Source of the DNA: Hyphomicrobiaceae bacterium
GTDB taxonomy: Bacteria; Pseudomonadota; Alphaproteobacteria; Rhizobiales; Hyphomicrobiaceae
Assembly: GCA_020442225.1 (NCBI GenBank)
Contig: JAGRKR010000407.1
Coordinates: 563 to 7,179 of the forward strand
Reading direction: 5' to 3'
Length of the DNA: 6,617 nucleotides
Of the stretch, positions 1-6,266 are shown in pieces; the stretch's first letter is position 1; every line of letters starts with the position of its first letter. Under the pieces are notes generated by a model that made no database searches, was not told where the DNA came from, and saw nothing but the letters and a program-made list of their open reading frames with translations. The position numbers and the translations under genes are program-made.

Positions 1-282
1 GGCGCCTGGCCGGGGTTCGAGTCGGCATACGATTCCCAAGTCATCGGTCTCTGGCGTGCCACCGGGCTGCCCGGCGCACAGGAAACCAGCGTGCGCAGCC
101 TGCTGATGACGCGCCGCCCCGATCTCGCGATGTGGGAGCGCTCGAAGATCCCGCAGGGCGGAGCGGAGGCCGAGGTGCGACGCAAGCTCAGCCGACGCTA
201 CGACCTGTGCACCGATACCGTCGTGTTCACGACCACGCTGCTCACGGCCAGTGATCACGCGGATACCGCGCGCTGGACCTGA
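1..282 (+). CDS. C-terminal fragment of a small protein, possibly NIPSNAP-like (5' end outside window)
   Basis: The frame is open from base 1 to a TGA at 280-282, giving 93 residues with no start inside the window that must be used; the true start lies upstream. The visible part contains the stretch DSQVIGLWRATG, then a helix-like run ending LAMWERSK, then an arginine-rich segment (EVRRKLSRRYDL) and a beta-like tail (TVVFTTTLL). A 'visual comparison to W/R-containing strand, then a helix listing what was weighed, then a final strand' pattern recalls ferredoxin-like dimeric alpha/beta-barrel proteins such as NIPSNAP, which often sit in catabolic clusters beside amidohydrolases and ABC importers. 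This is recognition by eye only. Codon use matches the downstream genes. It ends 157 bases before the next gene with a hairpin over its stop, so it may be the last gene of a separate transcript. Hypothetical protein is the safe call. Confidence 0.6.
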   Translation, partial: GAWPGFESAYDSQVIGLWRATGLPGAQETSVRSLLMTRRPDLAMWERSKIPQGGAEAEVRRKLSRRYDLCTDTVVFTTTLLTASDHADTARWT

Positions 283-301
283 CGCGCCGGAAGCGGCGCG
301 T
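282..301 (+). terminator. GC-rich hairpin over the stop codon, candidate terminator
   Basis: Bases 282-289 (ACGCGCCG) pair perfectly with 294-301 (CGGCGCGT) around the four-base loop GAAG, giving an 8-bp stem with seven G-C or C-G pairs. It starts on the last base of the upstream TGA. There is no T-tract after it (only TT at 301-302), so it is not a classic intrinsic terminator. It could instead slow exonucleases at the 3' end or act with Rho. Its position between two genes, just before the only long gap, favours a transcript boundary. Confidence 0.45.
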
Positions 302-439
302 TGACCGGCAGTGGCCGTGGCACGATGAGCGGCATCGCCTGCACCTCCGGCGCCGACATCCCGGTTGAAACCTTTCAGCCAATGGTGCATCGTCGTCGCA
401 ACCGGCCACCAAAAACACGAGCCGGAACGGGTGGAATCG
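283..439 (+). promoter_or_regulatory. 157-base intergenic leader, most likely site of the operon promoter
   Basis: This is the only gap longer than 50 bases in the window and it precedes six closely packed genes, so the operon promoter is expected here or further upstream. Two -35-like boxes are visible: TTGACC at 301-306 (17 bases before the poor -10 GATGAG at 324-329) and TTGAAA at 365-370 (no convincing -10). A short inverted repeat, TGAAA-CC-TTTCA, covers 366-377 and overlaps another, GGTT-GA-AACC, at 363-372; these could be part of an operator. I see no clear regulator box or riboswitch. The sequence is consistent with regulation by a factor encoded outside the window, but this is inference. 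Confidence 0.3.
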
Positions 440-1306
440 ATGGAGCTCATTGACCTTCATTCCCATTGGGGAACCGAGCGTGGGTACGTGCTGCGCAGCA
501 GCGCAGAGCTCGATCAGCAGCACAACACCTGGAAATCGAAGCCGAGCTATCACACCGAAGAGGAGATGGCGGCTTATTTCCGCGCCAACGGCGTGAGGGC
601 CATCCTCGATTTCAGCTTCACCAAGTCGCTGCCCATCTCCGAGATGCGCGGATATCACGACTATGCCATCGAAACGCAGCGCAAATTCCCGCACGAGATC
701 CTCGGCCACTGGTTCCAGTTTGATCCACGCGTCGGCAAGGACGCTGTCGCCGAATACAGGCGCATGCTCGACATCTGCCCCGGCTTCGTCGGGCTCGGCG
801 TCGCTTCGGGGACCATCGGGGTGCCGGCGGGCGATCCGCTCTGGTTTCCTTTCTATGAGCTGTGCATCGAGGCGAGACGGCCGGCTCTGATCTTCGTCGG
901 CACCACGGGCCTCGGCGCAGGGCTAAGGGGCGGCAAGGGCGTGCGACTCGACGATGGCCACCCGCGGCATCTCGACGAGGTGGCAGCGCGCTTTCCCGAT
1001 CTCGACATCGTCGCCGGCCGACCGGCTTGGCCCTGGCAGGACGAAATGATTGCCATCCTCCTGCACAAGGCGAACGTCTGGTTCGAGCTGCACGGCTGGT
1101 CGCCCAAACACCTGACGCCGGCGCTGAAACGCGATATCTCCCGCCGTCTCAAGGACCGCGTGATGTTCGGCGCCGACTATCCGCTCTTTACCTATGAGCG
1201 CTTGGTCGGCGATTGGAGGGCGGACGGCTATTCCGACGAAATCCTCGATAAGATCTTCATAGGAAACGCCCGCCGCTTCCTCGCCACCTACGGGATCACG
1301 GTATGA
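440..1306 (+). CDS. Amidohydrolase family 2 (metal-dependent hydrolase / ACMSD-like TIM barrel)
   Basis: This 288-residue protein has the length and landmarks of the amidohydrolase-2 family: an N-terminal metal motif D5-L-H7-S-H9 and a late Asp motif FGADYP (D246), followed by the usual C-terminal helix with GNARRF (275-280). Family members hydrolyse or decarboxylate small carboxylates or CoA esters; one branch cleaves aryl beta-ketoacyl-CoA thioesters. No signal peptide is seen, so it should be cytoplasmic. The ATG at 440 is chosen because it sits directly before the HxH strand and has a weak GGTGGA at 430-435; an in-frame TTG at 365 would add 25 residues unlike the family. Oddity: the second and third His ligands of the classic site appear to be F152 (in LIFVG) and R194 (in VAGRPAWPW). 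H218 in ELHGWSPK is another candidate functional residue. Its stop overlaps the next gene's start. The fold is fairly sure; the reaction is not known. Confidence 0.88.
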   Translation: MELIDLHSHWGTERGYVLRSSAELDQQHNTWKSKPSYHTEEEMAAYFRANGVRAILDFSFTKSLPISEMRGYHDYAIETQRKFPHEILGHWFQFDPRVGKDAVAEYRRMLDICPGFVGLGVASGTIGVPAGDPLWFPFYELCIEARRPALIFVGTTGLGAGLRGGKGVRLDDGHPRHLDEVAARFPDLDIVAGRPAWPWQDEMIAILLHKANVWFELHGWSPKHLTPALKRDISRRLKDRVMFGADYPLFTYERLVGDWRADGYSDEILDKIFIGNARRFLATYGITV

Positions 1307-2094
1307 ACCTCGGCCTTGCGGGCAAGGTCGCACTCGTCGGCGGAGCAAGCCAGGGCATCGGCTACGCCATCGCCCGCCTGCTGGCGGCGGAAGGCATGTC
1401 ACTCGCCATCGCCGCCCGCAGGGAACCGGCTCTGCTGGCGGCACGCGACCGGATCGTCGGGGAGACCGGTGCCGCCGTGCTGGCCGTGCCGACCGATCTC
1501 AGAAGCGCGGAGAGTTGCACCACCTTCGTCACTGCCGCGGCGGAGCGCTTCGGGCGCATCGACGCGCTCGTGAACAACGACGGCGCACCACCGCTCGGCC
1601 GCATCGAGCGCTTCGAGGATGGCGACTGGACCAAGGCGGTGGACCAGAACCTGATGAGCGTGGTGCGCATGGTGCGCGCCTGCCTGCCGCACATGCGCGC
1701 TGCCGGCGGCGGGCGCATCGTCAACATCACGGCACTCTCAGCGCTACAGCCGATGCCGGAGTTCGGCCTTTCCGTTGCGACCTGGGCCGGCGTCATCGGT
1801 CTCGCCAAGACGCTCTCGCTCGAGATCGCCGCCGACAACATCACAATCAACACGATCTGCCCCGGCCGCATCCGCACCGAGAGGCTGGACAAGGTCTACG
1901 GCAAGCTCGCCAAGGATGCTGGCAAGGACGTGTCGACACTTTACGCCGACCTCGCGAAGGAGGTGCCGTTGAAGCGCCTCGGCGAGCCGGACGACATCGC
2001 CGGCATCGTCGCCTTTCTCGTCTCGAATTACGGCGGCTACATCACCGGCACGACGACGGCCGTGGACGGCGGTCGGCGCACATCATTGCTCTGA
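1303..2094 (+). CDS. SDR-family oxidoreductase-like protein of the BKR-like type, atypical active site
   Basis: The 263-residue product has a full SDR Rossmann fold: the glycine-rich loop GGASQGIG (13-20, with G where TGxxxGxG has T), the acidic residue after strand 4 (TDL, 64-66), NNDG (91-94, normally NNAG), N116 in helix 4, and the C-terminal PLKRLGEPDDIA and ITGTTTAVDGG segments. SDRs transfer hydride between NAD(P)H and alcohol/ketone substrates in the cytoplasm. Here the YxxxK motif reads S157-V-A-T-W161 and the usual catalytic Ser position is A144. This matches the subgroup described in conserved-domain collections as BKR-like SDRs lacking a perfect cofactor motif and catalytic tetrad (cd05344, recalled from memory), although members I recall keep the Ser. 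The ATG overlaps the upstream TGA (ATGA, 1303-1306), with a weak GGGA at 1292-1295. A beta-hydroxyacyl-CoA dehydrogenase role is possible but not shown; a non-redox or regulatory role is also possible. Confidence 0.88.
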   Translation: MNLGLAGKVALVGGASQGIGYAIARLLAAEGMSLAIAARREPALLAARDRIVGETGAAVLAVPTDLRSAESCTTFVTAAAERFGRIDALVNNDGAPPLGRIERFEDGDWTKAVDQNLMSVVRMVRACLPHMRAAGGGRIVNITALSALQPMPEFGLSVATWAGVIGLAKTLSLEIAADNITINTICPGRIRTERLDKVYGKLAKDAGKDVSTLYADLAKEVPLKRLGEPDDIAGIVAFLVSNYGGYITGTTTAVDGGRRTSLL

Positions 2095-2097
2095 GGA
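2093..2097 (+). promoter_or_regulatory. Ribosome binding site of the CoA ligase gene
   Basis: GAGGA overlaps the stop codon of the SDR gene and lies 11 bases before the ATG at 2109. The spacing is slightly long, but it is the only good purine-rich site and supports 2109 as the start. The same frame stays open a long way upstream, inside the SDR gene, so this site matters for the start choice. Confidence 0.5.
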
Positions 2098-2108
2098 CAC
2101 CCACACTC

Positions 2109-3533
2109 ATGTACACGGGTCCGGTTCCGCACTTCTGGTCATCGTTCGACGTCGCGGCAACCATCCAGGAGTACTGCCCGCCGCCGCTCTTCTTCGAGCG
2201 CATCCACAAGATGCCACGCGCAGCGCTGCGCGCGGTTCAGGAGAAGCGGTTCCTCGAACTCATGGAGCGCGGCTGGAAAATCCCTTTCTTCAAGCGCCAC
2301 TGGCAGGCGGCCGGACTCGAGCCCGGCGACATCCGCTCGCTCGCGGACTTGAAGAAGCTGCCGCCCTACGACGTGGACGACATCAGGAAGAGCATCGAAT
2401 CGAAGCCGCCCTGGGGCGACTTCCTCGGCATCGATCCCACCATGGGCATGCCTATGGTGCTGCAGACGAGCGGCGGCACGACCGGCCTGCCGCGTCCGCA
2501 GATCTACGCACCGAGAGACCGCGAGATCATGGGCATCCTCGGTGGTCGCCGGCTGGCGATGCACGGGGTGCAGCCGGGCGACGTCGTGCAGAGCACCTAC
2601 TCGCTCAATCTCTCCAACGGCGGCTTTGCCGCGCGCGAGGCACTCTGGAAATACTCCGGAGCGCTGCCGGTGATGACAGGCTCGGGCAATGCCACGCCGA
2701 CGCGACGGCAGATCGAGATCATGAAGGCCTGGGGCGTCAACGTGCTGCTCGGCTTTCCCTCCTACGTCCGCCATCTCGCCCAGGTTGCGCGCGACGAGAT
2801 GGGCATCGAGCCGCGCTCGCTCAATCTGAAACTCATCGGCTCCCACATCGGCATGGAGGACCGCGCCGGCATAGAGGAGCTGTGGGGCGCACGCTGCCAG
2901 GACATGTACGGCACGAACGAGGCCGGCGTCATCGCCTGTGACTGCGATCACCGCATGGGCATGCACGTGCAGGAGGATGCCACCATCGTCGAGATCATCG
3001 ATCCCGAGACGGGCAAGGACGTGCCGGACGGCGAGCGCGGCACGATCTATCTGACGACGCTCTTCAAGCACTACGGTCCGCAGATCCGCTTCAACATCAA
3101 TGACATTTCGGCGTGGATGGCGGGCGAGTGCGCCTGCGGCGGCAGCCAGCGGCGCATCGAGCGCATTTTCGGGCGCGGCGACAACATGGTGAAGCTGCGC
3201 GGCGTCAACATCTTTCCCGAGGCGATCGGTGCGCTTGTCGCCGAGGACGCGAGATCGACGGGCGAGTACTTCTGCATCGTCGATCGCGTGGGCGCCTCCG
3301 GCCGCGAGGAAATGACCGTGCTCGTCGAAGTCAGGGGCGACGATATCGATCGGGCGAGCCTGCAGGCCGCGCTCGAGGCTCGCTTCAAGGACGCGCTCGG
3401 GGTCAAGATCGAGGCGCGCCCGATGGCACGGGGAGAGCTTGACCCCTTTACCGGCGTCTCACAGACGTCCAAGATCAAGCGTCTGCTCGACAAGCGCAGA
3501 TCGGCTACCGATCCGGCGACGGGAGCCACATGA
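2109..3533 (+). CDS. PaaK-like AMP-forming CoA ligase (phenylacetate-CoA ligase family)
   Basis: This 474-residue adenylate-forming enzyme should convert a carboxylic acid to its acyl-CoA via an acyl-AMP intermediate in the cytoplasm. Motifs in order: ATP-phosphate loop TSGGTTGLPRP (120-130), a substrate-pocket region with GFPSYVRHL (215-223), the adenine motif MYGTNEAG (266-273), the ribose-binding Asp in RFNINDIS (D332), the hinge GRGDNMVKLRG (355-365), and the C-terminal catalytic lysine, probably K455 in SQTSKIKR. It is a little longer than typical PaaK (about 430-440) because of an N-terminal extension of some 40 residues. Cys277, Cys279, His287, Cys341 and Cys343 (the CACGG of the family's CxCG patch) could form a structural metal site. 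Start at 2109 rests on the GAGGA at 2093-2097 and on family-like sequence beginning there. The gene follows the SDR by 14 bases and overlaps the permease start. Substrate is unknown; phenylacetate specifically is not implied, and no paa ring-oxygenase genes are near. Confidence 0.87.
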   Translation: MYTGPVPHFWSSFDVAATIQEYCPPPLFFERIHKMPRAALRAVQEKRFLELMERGWKIPFFKRHWQAAGLEPGDIRSLADLKKLPPYDVDDIRKSIESKPPWGDFLGIDPTMGMPMVLQTSGGTTGLPRPQIYAPRDREIMGILGGRRLAMHGVQPGDVVQSTYSLNLSNGGFAAREALWKYSGALPVMTGSGNATPTRRQIEIMKAWGVNVLLGFPSYVRHLAQVARDEMGIEPRSLNLKLIGSHIGMEDRAGIEELWGARCQDMYGTNEAGVIACDCDHRMGMHVQEDATIVEIIDPETGKDVPDGERGTIYLTTLFKHYGPQIRFNINDISAWMAGECACGGSQRRIERIFGRGDNMVKLRGVNIFPEAIGALVAEDARSTGEYFCIVDRVGASGREEMTVLVEVRGDDIDRASLQAALEARFKDALGVKIEARPMARGELDPFTGVSQTSKIKRLLDKRRSATDPATGAT

Positions 3534-4291
3534 AGATCGCGCTCATCAGGCTGGCTCTGCTCGTCATCGTGCTCGCCCTCTGGCAGCAGGTTCCGGATCG
3601 GCTGACATTTTTCCTCAGCCGACCATCGGATATCGCCCAGAGCCTGTGGAGCCTGGTCGCCGACGGCAGCCTGTTCCGGCACATGGGCATTACGGCCATG
3701 GAGGCGGGCCTCGGCTTCTTTGCCGGCGGCGTGCTCGGCACACTGGTCGGCCTGCTCATGGGACGCATCAAGATCCTGGCCGACGTCGTCGATCCCATCC
3801 TGATGGCGCTCTACAGCCTGCCCAAGGTGGCGCTGGCGCCGCTCTTCGTCATGTGGTTCGGCATCGGCATCACCATGAAGATCGTATTCACGGCGGTCAT
3901 CGTCTTCTTCCTGGTGTTCTTCAACACCTACACGGGCGTGCGCCACGTCAGCCGCGAGCAGATTACCGTCTTGCGCCTCATGGGAGCCAACGAGTGGCAT
4001 CTGATGACCAAGGTCGTGATCCCCGCGGCGTTCACCTGGATCTTCGCGGGCCTGCGGCTGTCCGTGCCCTACGCGCTGATCGGGGCGATCGTGGCGGAGA
4101 TCATCGCCGCCAATCGCGGGCTCGGCTATCTCGTGGCCCACGGCGCGGCGCAATTCGACACGGCCGCCGTGTTCGCGGCCCTGATCGCCATCATCATGCT
4201 GGCCGTAGCGCTCAATTTCTCCGTGAAAGTCATCGAACGCTGGCTGATGCCGTGGAAGTCGGCAGAAGATCAGCGCGAACTCGTCGTCTAA
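3530..4291 (+). CDS. ABC transporter permease, SsuC/TauC-like (BPD family)
   Basis: The 253-residue protein is an inner-membrane channel subunit, expected to act as a homodimer. Hydrophobic segments are visible near residues 4-19, 58-78, 88-111, 115-133, 168-193 and 213-236, the six expected for this family. The cytoplasmic EAA-type coupling loop that docks on the ATPase is LRLMGANEWHLMTKVVIPAA (148-167), with the conserved Gly152 and Ile164-Pro165. The pattern LPKVALAPLFVMWFGIG (97-113) is typical of SsuC/TauC-like permeases for sulfonates, nitrate, thiamine precursors and, in many soil proteobacteria, aromatic or other organic acids. The ATG overlaps the ligase stop (ATGA, 3530-3533) with GGGAG at 3521-3525 as ribosome site. 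Translational coupling between ligase and permease suggests that the imported compound is the substrate of the enzymes. The family is sure; the cargo is not. Confidence 0.95.
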   Translation: MKIALIRLALLVIVLALWQQVPDRLTFFLSRPSDIAQSLWSLVADGSLFRHMGITAMEAGLGFFAGGVLGTLVGLLMGRIKILADVVDPILMALYSLPKVALAPLFVMWFGIGITMKIVFTAVIVFFLVFFNTYTGVRHVSREQITVLRLMGANEWHLMTKVVIPAAFTWIFAGLRLSVPYALIGAIVAEIIAANRGLGYLVAHGAAQFDTAAVFAALIAIIMLAVALNFSVKVIERWLMPWKSAEDQRELVV

Positions 4292-4315
4292 GATCTGAGC
4301 CCCAGGCCAAATCCG

Positions 4316-4322
4316 GGAGGAG
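4316..4322 (+). promoter_or_regulatory. Strong ribosome binding site of the substrate-binding protein gene
   Basis: GGAGGAG lies 7 bases before the ATG at 4330, followed by an A-rich spacer (GAAAAAA to the start). It is the best Shine-Dalgarno sequence in the window. This suits the need for more binding protein than permease or ATPase, and it fixes the start against the long open frame further upstream. Confidence 0.75.
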
Positions 4323-4329
4323 CGAAAAA

Positions 4330-5364
4330 ATGCGAGCTTTGAAACTCTGCCTGACCGCAGCACTTGCCGCAGCCTTGGCAACGTCGTTCGGTACGATCTC
4401 GGCGCGAGCAGCCGACAAGGTCATCATCGCCCAGCCGAGCCACGGCTTCCTCTACCTTCCGGTCTACGTCGCCCGCGGCAAGGGCTTCTTCAAGGAGGAG
4501 AACATCGATCTCGACGTGCAGGTCTTCGCAGGCGGTGCTCCGGCCATGGCAGCCGTCATCTCGGGCAATGCCCACATCTACACCGGCGTCCCCTCAACCC
4601 CGATCAAGGCCTATGCCAAGGGCCAGCCCGTGCGGATCTGGGCAGCGATGATGGGACAGATCGGATCGAACTTCGTGATCCAGGGCGACATCGCCAAGCG
4701 CCTGAAGCTGACACCACAGACCTCGCCCGACGATCGCATCAAGGCGCTCAAGGGTCTCACCATCGGCATCAACGGCCCCGGCAGCTCGCTGGACCAGCTC
4801 ATCCGCTATTTCCTGCGCAACGTCGGCATGAACCCCGATCGTGACGTGACGATCACGCCGATCGGTGCGGCCGGCTCGGCCATGGTCGCCGCCTTCGGCC
4901 AGAAGCGCGTCGACGCCTTCATGTTCTCCTCCCCGACCAGCGATTTCGCCATCAAGCTGCATGGCGCTTACATGCTCTTCAACCTCGCGAAGGGCGAGTA
5001 TCCGCCGCTGGATGGCTTCCTTTACGTCAGCTTCAACTCGCGCGCTGACTGGCTCGAGAAGAACCCGGACGTAGCACGCCGCGTGGCGCGGGCGCTCTGG
5101 AAAGGCATGAAGCTAATGCGTGAGAACCCCAAGGAAGCCGCCGAGGTGGTGCGCAAGTTCTTCCCGAAGATGGACAAGGAGACGTTCGACCTTGCCTGGG
5201 AAGGCACGCGCCACGCGTTCCCGGCGACGCCGGCGCTCAAGCGCTCGCAGGTGGAGCGGGCGCTGAAGTTCCTCGCCGACACAGAAGGCAAGGCACCGCA
5301 GGTCGACATCGAGAAGGTCTACACATCCAAGATCGTCGAGGCTGCCGCCAAGGATATGAAGTAG
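4330..5364 (+). CDS. ABC transporter periplasmic substrate-binding protein, NMT1/SsuA-like
   Basis: This 344-residue protein carries a clear Sec signal peptide: positive start (MRALK), hydrophobic core about 6-23, and a likely signal-peptidase I site after A25-R-A27, releasing a mature protein that starts near ADKV. There is no lipobox; the only early Cys, C7, is inside the hydrophobic core. The mature part has NMT1/THI5-like marks: ligand-facing start SHGFLYLPVYVARGKGFFKE (37-56), NIDLDV (58-63), the region GNAHIYTGVPS (79-89), and the second-lobe loop KGLTIGINGPGSS (141-153) with a downstream pocket region FMFSSPTSDF (197-206). It captures substrate in the periplasm and delivers it to the permease. 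It follows the permease by 38 bases, without a clear terminator. Relatives bind sulfonates, nitrate, pyrimidine precursors and aromatic acids, so the ligand cannot be named. The aromatic residues near F40, Y42 and Y46 are candidates for contacts (inference). Confidence 0.93.
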   Translation: MRALKLCLTAALAAALATSFGTISARAADKVIIAQPSHGFLYLPVYVARGKGFFKEENIDLDVQVFAGGAPAMAAVISGNAHIYTGVPSTPIKAYAKGQPVRIWAAMMGQIGSNFVIQGDIAKRLKLTPQTSPDDRIKALKGLTIGINGPGSSLDQLIRYFLRNVGMNPDRDVTITPIGAAGSAMVAAFGQKRVDAFMFSSPTSDFAIKLHGAYMLFNLAKGEYPPLDGFLYVSFNSRADWLEKNPDVARRVARALWKGMKLMRENPKEAAEVVRKFFPKMDKETFDLAWEGTRHAFPATPALKRSQVERALKFLADTEGKAPQVDIEKVYTSKIVEAAAKDMK

Positions 5365-5393
5365 GTGGCCACTGTCGACGACACCGGAGACCT

Positions 5394-5399
5394 GGAGGA
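5394..5399 (+). promoter_or_regulatory. Ribosome binding site deciding a GTG start for the ATPase gene
   Basis: GGAGGA sits 9 bases before GTG 5409, the start in the ATPase frame. A nearby ATG at 5402 is in another frame and too close (2 bases) to the site, so GTG is the supported start codon. Confidence 0.65.
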
Positions 5400-5408
5400 C
5401 GATGCGCA

Positions 5409-6221
5409 GTGACCACGAGCGAGCCGCTGATCGTCTTCCAGGGCATCTCCAAGGTGTTCGAGACCGCGAGTGGGTCCGTAACCGCGGTGCGTGATGTCAA
5501 TCTCACGGTGGCGCGCGCCGAGTTCGTGACGCTGGTCGGCCCGTCGGGATGCGGCAAGTCCACGCTGCTCAACATGACGGCTGGCCTCTTCAAGCCGACG
5601 GAGGGCCAGGTGTCTTACTCCGGCATGCCGGTGCCGGAGTACAACCGCAAGGTCGGCTACATGACCCAGAACGATCATCTCCTGCCCTGGCGGGACGTGG
5701 TCGGAAACATTCGCGTGCCACTCGAGATTCGCGGCACACCGACCAAGGAGGCGCACGAGCGGGTCGGTGAGTTGATCGAGCTCGTCGGCCTCGCCGGCTT
5801 CGAACGTGCCTACCCGACACAGCTCTCAGGCGGCATGCGCAAGCGCTGCGCCCTGGCGCGCGTGCTCGCCTACGATCCGGAAACGCTGTTAATGGACGAG
5901 CCCTTCGGGGCGCTCGATGCGCAGCTCCGGCTCGCCATGCAGATCGAGATTCGCCGCCTCGCCTTGTCGCTCGGCAAGACGGTGATGTTCGTCACGCATG
6001 ACCTCGACGAGGCGGTTGCGCTGGCTGACCGCTGCGCCGTATTCAGCGCCCGGCCCGGCACCATCGTAAAGACCGTCGACGTGCCGCTGCCTCGCGACCG
6101 CGATCTGATGCGGCTGCGGCGCAACCGCGCCTATACCGATCTCACAGCGGAGCTCTGGGAGCTTCTCTCCCCCGCCGCCTTCACGGATGCCTCCGACCGT
6201 GATCGCGCCGGATCGGCATAG
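5409..6221 (+). CDS. ABC transporter ATP-binding protein, SsuB/TauB-like
   Basis: The 270-residue protein is the cytoplasmic ATPase that drives the adjacent permease. All nucleotide-binding motifs are intact: Walker A GPSGCGKST (44-52), Q-loop MTQNDHLLPW (85-94, Q87), signature LSGGMRKR (139-146; the LSGGM form is usual in the SsuB/TauB/NrtD branch), Walker B LLMDEP (160-165, catalytic E164), D-loop GALD (167-170) and switch His197 in VTHDLDEA. Length is normal for the family, and there is no extra regulatory domain after about residue 255, only a short polar tail. It starts with GTG 44 bases after the binding-protein gene, and no hairpin separates them. It completes a permease / binding protein / ATPase set in that order. 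It is the last gene of the apparent operon, as the next gene lies on the other strand. Confidence 0.97.
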   Translation: MTTSEPLIVFQGISKVFETASGSVTAVRDVNLTVARAEFVTLVGPSGCGKSTLLNMTAGLFKPTEGQVSYSGMPVPEYNRKVGYMTQNDHLLPWRDVVGNIRVPLEIRGTPTKEAHERVGELIELVGLAGFERAYPTQLSGGMRKRCALARVLAYDPETLLMDEPFGALDAQLRLAMQIEIRRLALSLGKTVMFVTHDLDEAVALADRCAVFSARPGTIVKTVDVPLPRDRDLMRLRRNRAYTDLTAELWELLSPAAFTDASDRDRAGSA

Positions 6222-6266
6222 CCCGTCGCGACTTTGCGGGGGTGCGCTCGCCTCCGCGGCCCGCGC

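Noticed and set aside
365..439. TTG start adding 25 residues to the amidohydrolase.
   Set aside because: The added residues do not resemble the family, and the HxH strand normally lies within the first ten residues, as it does from ATG 440.
1303..2094. Whether the SDR is a decayed pseudogene because its catalytic residues are missing.
   Set aside because: The frame is intact, length and all fold landmarks are normal, it is translationally coupled to its neighbours, and its subgroup is known for imperfect catalytic residues.
1515..2108. In-frame upstream extension of the CoA ligase, which would make a 672-residue protein.
   Set aside because: The extension is Arg/His-rich nonsense read from inside the SDR gene in another frame; family-like sequence and a ribosome site begin at 2109.
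2139..3071. Minus-strand open frame of 310 codons opposite the CoA ligase.
   Set aside because: Low-complexity His/Arg/Ala/Asp-rich product, no recognisable motif, fully inside a well-supported gene.
3439..4329. In-frame upstream extension of the substrate-binding protein, read through the permease gene.
   Set aside because: It would bury the signal peptide at residue 298 of a fusion; the strong GGAGGAG and signal peptide fix the start at 4330.
3071..4381. Long minus-strand open frame of 436 codons opposite the ligase and permease genes.
   Set aside because: The product is rich in His, Asp, Arg and Gln without any domain pattern, and it lies opposite two clear genes in GC-rich DNA where antisense frames stay open by codon bias.
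6222..6266. Possible bidirectional terminator between the converging ATPase and UxaA genes (GCGGG 6236-6240 with CCCGC 6260-6264; palindrome GTCGCGAC 6225-6232).
   Set aside because: The arms are only five bases with a 19-base loop and no T-tract on either strand; such pairs are expected by chance in this GC-rich gap.
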